Assembly: GCA_964407525.1 (NCBI GenBank)
Contig: CAYOWC010000018.1
Span: 1-34,117 of the forward strand
Source of the DNA: DUZB01 sp964407525
Lineage (GTDB): Bacteria; Desulfobacterota; DSM-4660; Desulfatiglandales; Desulfatiglandaceae
DNA length: 34,117 nucleotides
Direction: 5' to 3'
This document shows, piece by piece, positions 31,945 to 34,117 of the stretch (within the stretch, counting starts at the first letter, position 1; every line of letters begins with the position of its first letter). A program made the translations under genes and the position numbers. The notes beneath the pieces were generated by a model. That model had not been told where the DNA came from. It saw only the letters and a list, made by a program, of their open reading frames with translations, and made no database searches.

Positions 31945-32355
31945 TTATTCACACCAGTTTTTCAGTCTTTTCCAGGCCAGCTCTTTAAGTTTTTTCACAA
32001 AATTCGGAGAGCTTTCCTGAATGTCTTTAATATTCCATTCAAGAAGTTCCGTCGGCCCCACGGCGTTCACCGTCACCGTTCGTTTCCCCTGCTGGCTGAT
32101 AATACCAACCTCGCCAATAACCTCTCCCACGTTCATTTCCGTAACAACAAAACCGTTTTCCGCAACCGCTTCGACCTTTCCGGAAGCGATCAGTGCAAAG
32201 ACACCCGCTGCGTCGTCTCCTTTGGAATAGATGGTTTCACCATCGAAAAAATCCCTGGCTCTCCCACTCATCATGAGCCCGCCAAGATCGTTCTGATTCA
32301 GGCCCGCAAAAAGTTCGCAATTCACCATGGCGGTTCGCATTACATCGATGTCCAT
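31945..32355 (-). CDS. Cyclic-nucleotide-binding domain protein (136 aa)
   Basis: A stand-alone cNMP-binding domain of the CRP type without an attached DNA-binding or enzyme domain. The ATG at 32355 has SD AAGGAGGG; an upstream GTG would start within the SD. The start MDIDVMRTAMVNCELFAGLN fits the N-terminal helices. The beta-roll reads FFDGETIYSKGDDAAGVFALIASGKVEA (split over about 36-63). The phosphate-binding cassette has GEVIGEVGI and a Ser/Gln-rich loop with GKRTVTV instead of the usual RxA pattern, so cAMP binding is uncertain. The domain ends near residue 115 and a short basic helix follows. It lies 37 bases after the CoA-disulfide reductase gene and is co-transcribed; perhaps a sensor partner. 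Confidence 0.9.
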   Translation of the reverse strand: MDIDVMRTAMVNCELFAGLNQNDLGGLMMSGRARDFFDGETIYSKGDDAAGVFALIASGKVEAVAENGFVVTEMNVGEVIGEVGIISQQGKRTVTVNAVGPTELLEWNIKDIQESSPNFVKKLKELAWKRLKNWCE

Positions 32356-32392
32356 TTTTCCCTCCTTCACAGCAACCTATTTGGATAGAACG

Positions 32393-34099
32393 TTAGAGAT
32401 CATACCCGCACTTTTTCAGGGCGGCAACACCTCCCTGAAGGTTAAAAGTATCATGGAACCCCATTTCATCCAAGGTAATTTGGGCCTCGTATGAGCGCGC
32501 ACCCGTATTGCACATCAGAACCAGTCGCTTATCTTCCGGCACCTCCTCAATACGACTTCTCAACTCATCCTGCGGAATGCTCTTCCAATTTTCCGGATAT
32601 TTATCCGCATAATACTCCGCATTCCCCCAACCGCGACAATCCAGGAAAAGGGTATCCCCTGTGGCCCTGTTTTCCCACCAGTCTGCAAACTGACCAGTAT
32701 CAATGACCCTGTTTTTCCCGGCAAGAATATTCTCAGCCGTATTGCCCAAGACGTTGACCACATCCATTGCCGCAGAAAAGGGAGGAGCATACGGAAATTC
32801 AAGATTGCTGATATCGGCTGCGACCGGTTGGTATTTGAGGATGGCTGCAACGGCGCTCACCCTGGCAAACATCCCGCTGTCGAGGCCTCCCAGACCATGA
32901 ATTCCAAGAACTTTACCCGTTCCCTTCTCAGCAACCAATTCCAGATAAACAAGATCTTTCTCCGGATAGAAATGGGAACGGTCAAACTGCACCACAAAAA
33001 CGCTGAAAGGATCAAGCCCCTCTGAAATGGCCTTTTCCATACTCAGGCCGGCGCTTGCAATGGACAACTCGAAAAGTTTGATGGCAAATGTTCCCACAGC
33101 ACCATCGAAAACGGCATTACCACCGGCCAGATTGGTCCCAATCACCCGCCCTTCCCGGTTGGCAAGAGATCCGGAAGGGAAGTATCCCCCTTTGCCTGTC
33201 AGGAGGTGTTGAATCTCCACACAGTCCCCTCCAGCATAAATATCCGGATCAGAGGTTTCCAGCCTTTCATTGACTCTTATCCCTCCCCATGAGGAAAGCT
33301 CAAGCCCGGCTTCCCCTGCCAAATCTGAATTTGGCATAATTCCTACGGACATAATTACCAGATCGGCATCCAGAACGCCGCCTTTCGTCACAACCCGCTC
33401 TACCCTTTCAGAGCCTTCAATCCGCACAACTTCCTCTGACAGATGAATAGAGAGGCCGTTTTCTTCAAGGTGATGTCGAGCCATCTTTGCTATTTCCGGA
33501 CTGACCACACCGGGCAGCACCTGCTCAGCCACCTCTATCACGGAAGTTTCGACTCCCCAGAGATCAGCAAGAGCTTCTGCCATTTCAAGTCCGATGGCGC
33601 CCGCCCCTATGACTGCTGCCTTATTCACCCGACCCTCTGCAACCTCTTTTTTTATGGCCTCAGCCTCATCAAGATTGGAAACGGTAAAAACCCCCATTAG
33701 CTCTGCGCCCGGAATCGGAAGCCGCCTCGGTCTGCTTCCGGTAGCCAGAACAAGCTTATCATAAGGAAGGATTTGCTCTTTTCCATCAATCACATTTCTA
33801 ACCAGGACTTCTTTCCCGGCTCGATCAATGGAAACGGCACGGGTGTTCGTCATCACTTCTATGCCTTTAGCATCCTGGAAAAATTTCTTGTCTCGAACCA
33901 TGTGGAAACTCGTGGACTGGAGCTGGCTGATATCGCTGACATCCCCGGATACGAAATAAGGGATGCCGCACCCCCCGTAAGAGATCAGATCGGCCTGATC
34001 CACCATGACCACGTTTGCTCCAGGTTTCAACCTTTTCAGACGACATGCAGCCTTTGGTCCCAAAGCCACGGCACCAATAATGACAATATTTTCAGACAT
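32393..34099 (-). CDS. CoA-disulfide reductase / NADH persulfide reductase with rhodanese domain (568 aa)
   Basis: A FAD- and NAD(P)H-dependent disulfide reductase of the CoADR/Npsr type. The ATG at 34099 has SD AAGGAG nine bases upstream; an in-frame ATG at the window edge overlaps that SD. The FAD motif is IIGAVALGPKAA (about 7-18), with ALG where most members have AGG. The single active-site Cys is C44 in YGGCGIPYF. NAD motif AVIGAGAIGLEMAEALA (about 150-170) and an AGGDCVE FAD contact (about 290) follow. A C-terminal rhodanese-like domain (about 465-568) has LDCRG and catalytic C530 in MCNTGARS. Shewanella Npsr has the same length and architecture and reduces polysulfide/persulfide or CoA disulfides, fitting a sulfur-metabolising anaerobe. 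Confidence 0.95.
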   Translation of the reverse strand: MSENIVIIGAVALGPKAACRLKRLKPGANVVMVDQADLISYGGCGIPYFVSGDVSDISQLQSTSFHMVRDKKFFQDAKGIEVMTNTRAVSIDRAGKEVLVRNVIDGKEQILPYDKLVLATGSRPRRLPIPGAELMGVFTVSNLDEAEAIKKEVAEGRVNKAAVIGAGAIGLEMAEALADLWGVETSVIEVAEQVLPGVVSPEIAKMARHHLEENGLSIHLSEEVVRIEGSERVERVVTKGGVLDADLVIMSVGIMPNSDLAGEAGLELSSWGGIRVNERLETSDPDIYAGGDCVEIQHLLTGKGGYFPSGSLANREGRVIGTNLAGGNAVFDGAVGTFAIKLFELSIASAGLSMEKAISEGLDPFSVFVVQFDRSHFYPEKDLVYLELVAEKGTGKVLGIHGLGGLDSGMFARVSAVAAILKYQPVAADISNLEFPYAPPFSAAMDVVNVLGNTAENILAGKNRVIDTGQFADWWENRATGDTLFLDCRGWGNAEYYADKYPENWKSIPQDELRSRIEEVPEDKRLVLMCNTGARSYEAQITLDEMGFHDTFNLQGGVAALKKCGYDL

Positions 34100-34117
34100 A
34101 ATACATGACTCCTTCAT

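Overview
The window looks like a chromosomal segment of a strictly anaerobic, probably Desulfobacterota-type (sulfate-reducing or syntrophic) bacterium. This is inferred from gene content: a 4-hydroxybutyryl-CoA dehydratase-like radical enzyme, HdrD/GlcF-type CCG iron-sulfur proteins, a DUF362 protein, CoA-thioester enzymes and many Cys-rich redox proteins. No taxonomic marker was read directly. Nearly every gene has a good Shine-Dalgarno (SD), and these were used to correct many starts.

Layout. (1) 1-521: a left-edge stretch with RNA-like hairpins and at most one doubtful small gene. (2) 522-10644, minus strand: one operon reading, in transcription order, tandem-TetR regulator, two acyl-CoA carboxyltransferase paralogs, a fused 3-hydroxyacyl-CoA dehydrogenase/enoyl-CoA hydratase, a thiolase, a DUF362 protein and a small TIGR04076-like protein. 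(3) 10645-11071: a divergent control region with a sigma70-like promoter facing each way and several palindromes. (4) 11072-26460, plus strand: a long operon-like run with a nitronate-monooxygenase-like flavoprotein, the 4-hydroxybutyryl-CoA dehydratase-like enzyme, a FAD oxidase + CCG Fe-S pair, a DUF6125-like protein, a second FAD oxidase + CCG pair, LivH/LivM permeases, an acyl-CoA ligase, LivG/LivF ATPases and a periplasmic binding protein, closed by a 14-bp hairpin. (5) 26570-30501: a redox trio (CrtI-like flavoprotein, ferredoxin-NAD reductase-like protein, HTH-like/4Fe-4S protein). (6) 30546-31655: a decayed NDP-forming acyl-CoA synthetase and non-coding sequence. (7) tRNA-Arg(CCG) with its own promoter and terminator, then a minus-strand pair: cNMP-binding protein and CoA-disulfide reductase-rhodanese.

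How the genes may work together (inference): the Liv transporter imports an organic acid and the ligase makes its CoA ester. The dehydratase-like enzyme could turn a gamma-hydroxyacyl-CoA into an enoyl-CoA. The divergent operon supplies hydratase/dehydrogenase, thiolase and carboxyltransferase steps. No acyl-CoA dehydrogenase or EtfAB is present, which fits an enoyl-CoA made by dehydration instead of oxidation. The duplicated FAD/CCG modules and the redox trio would carry electrons. The tandem TetR, first gene of the minus operon and next to the shared promoter region, is the obvious candidate regulator. The substrate is not known.
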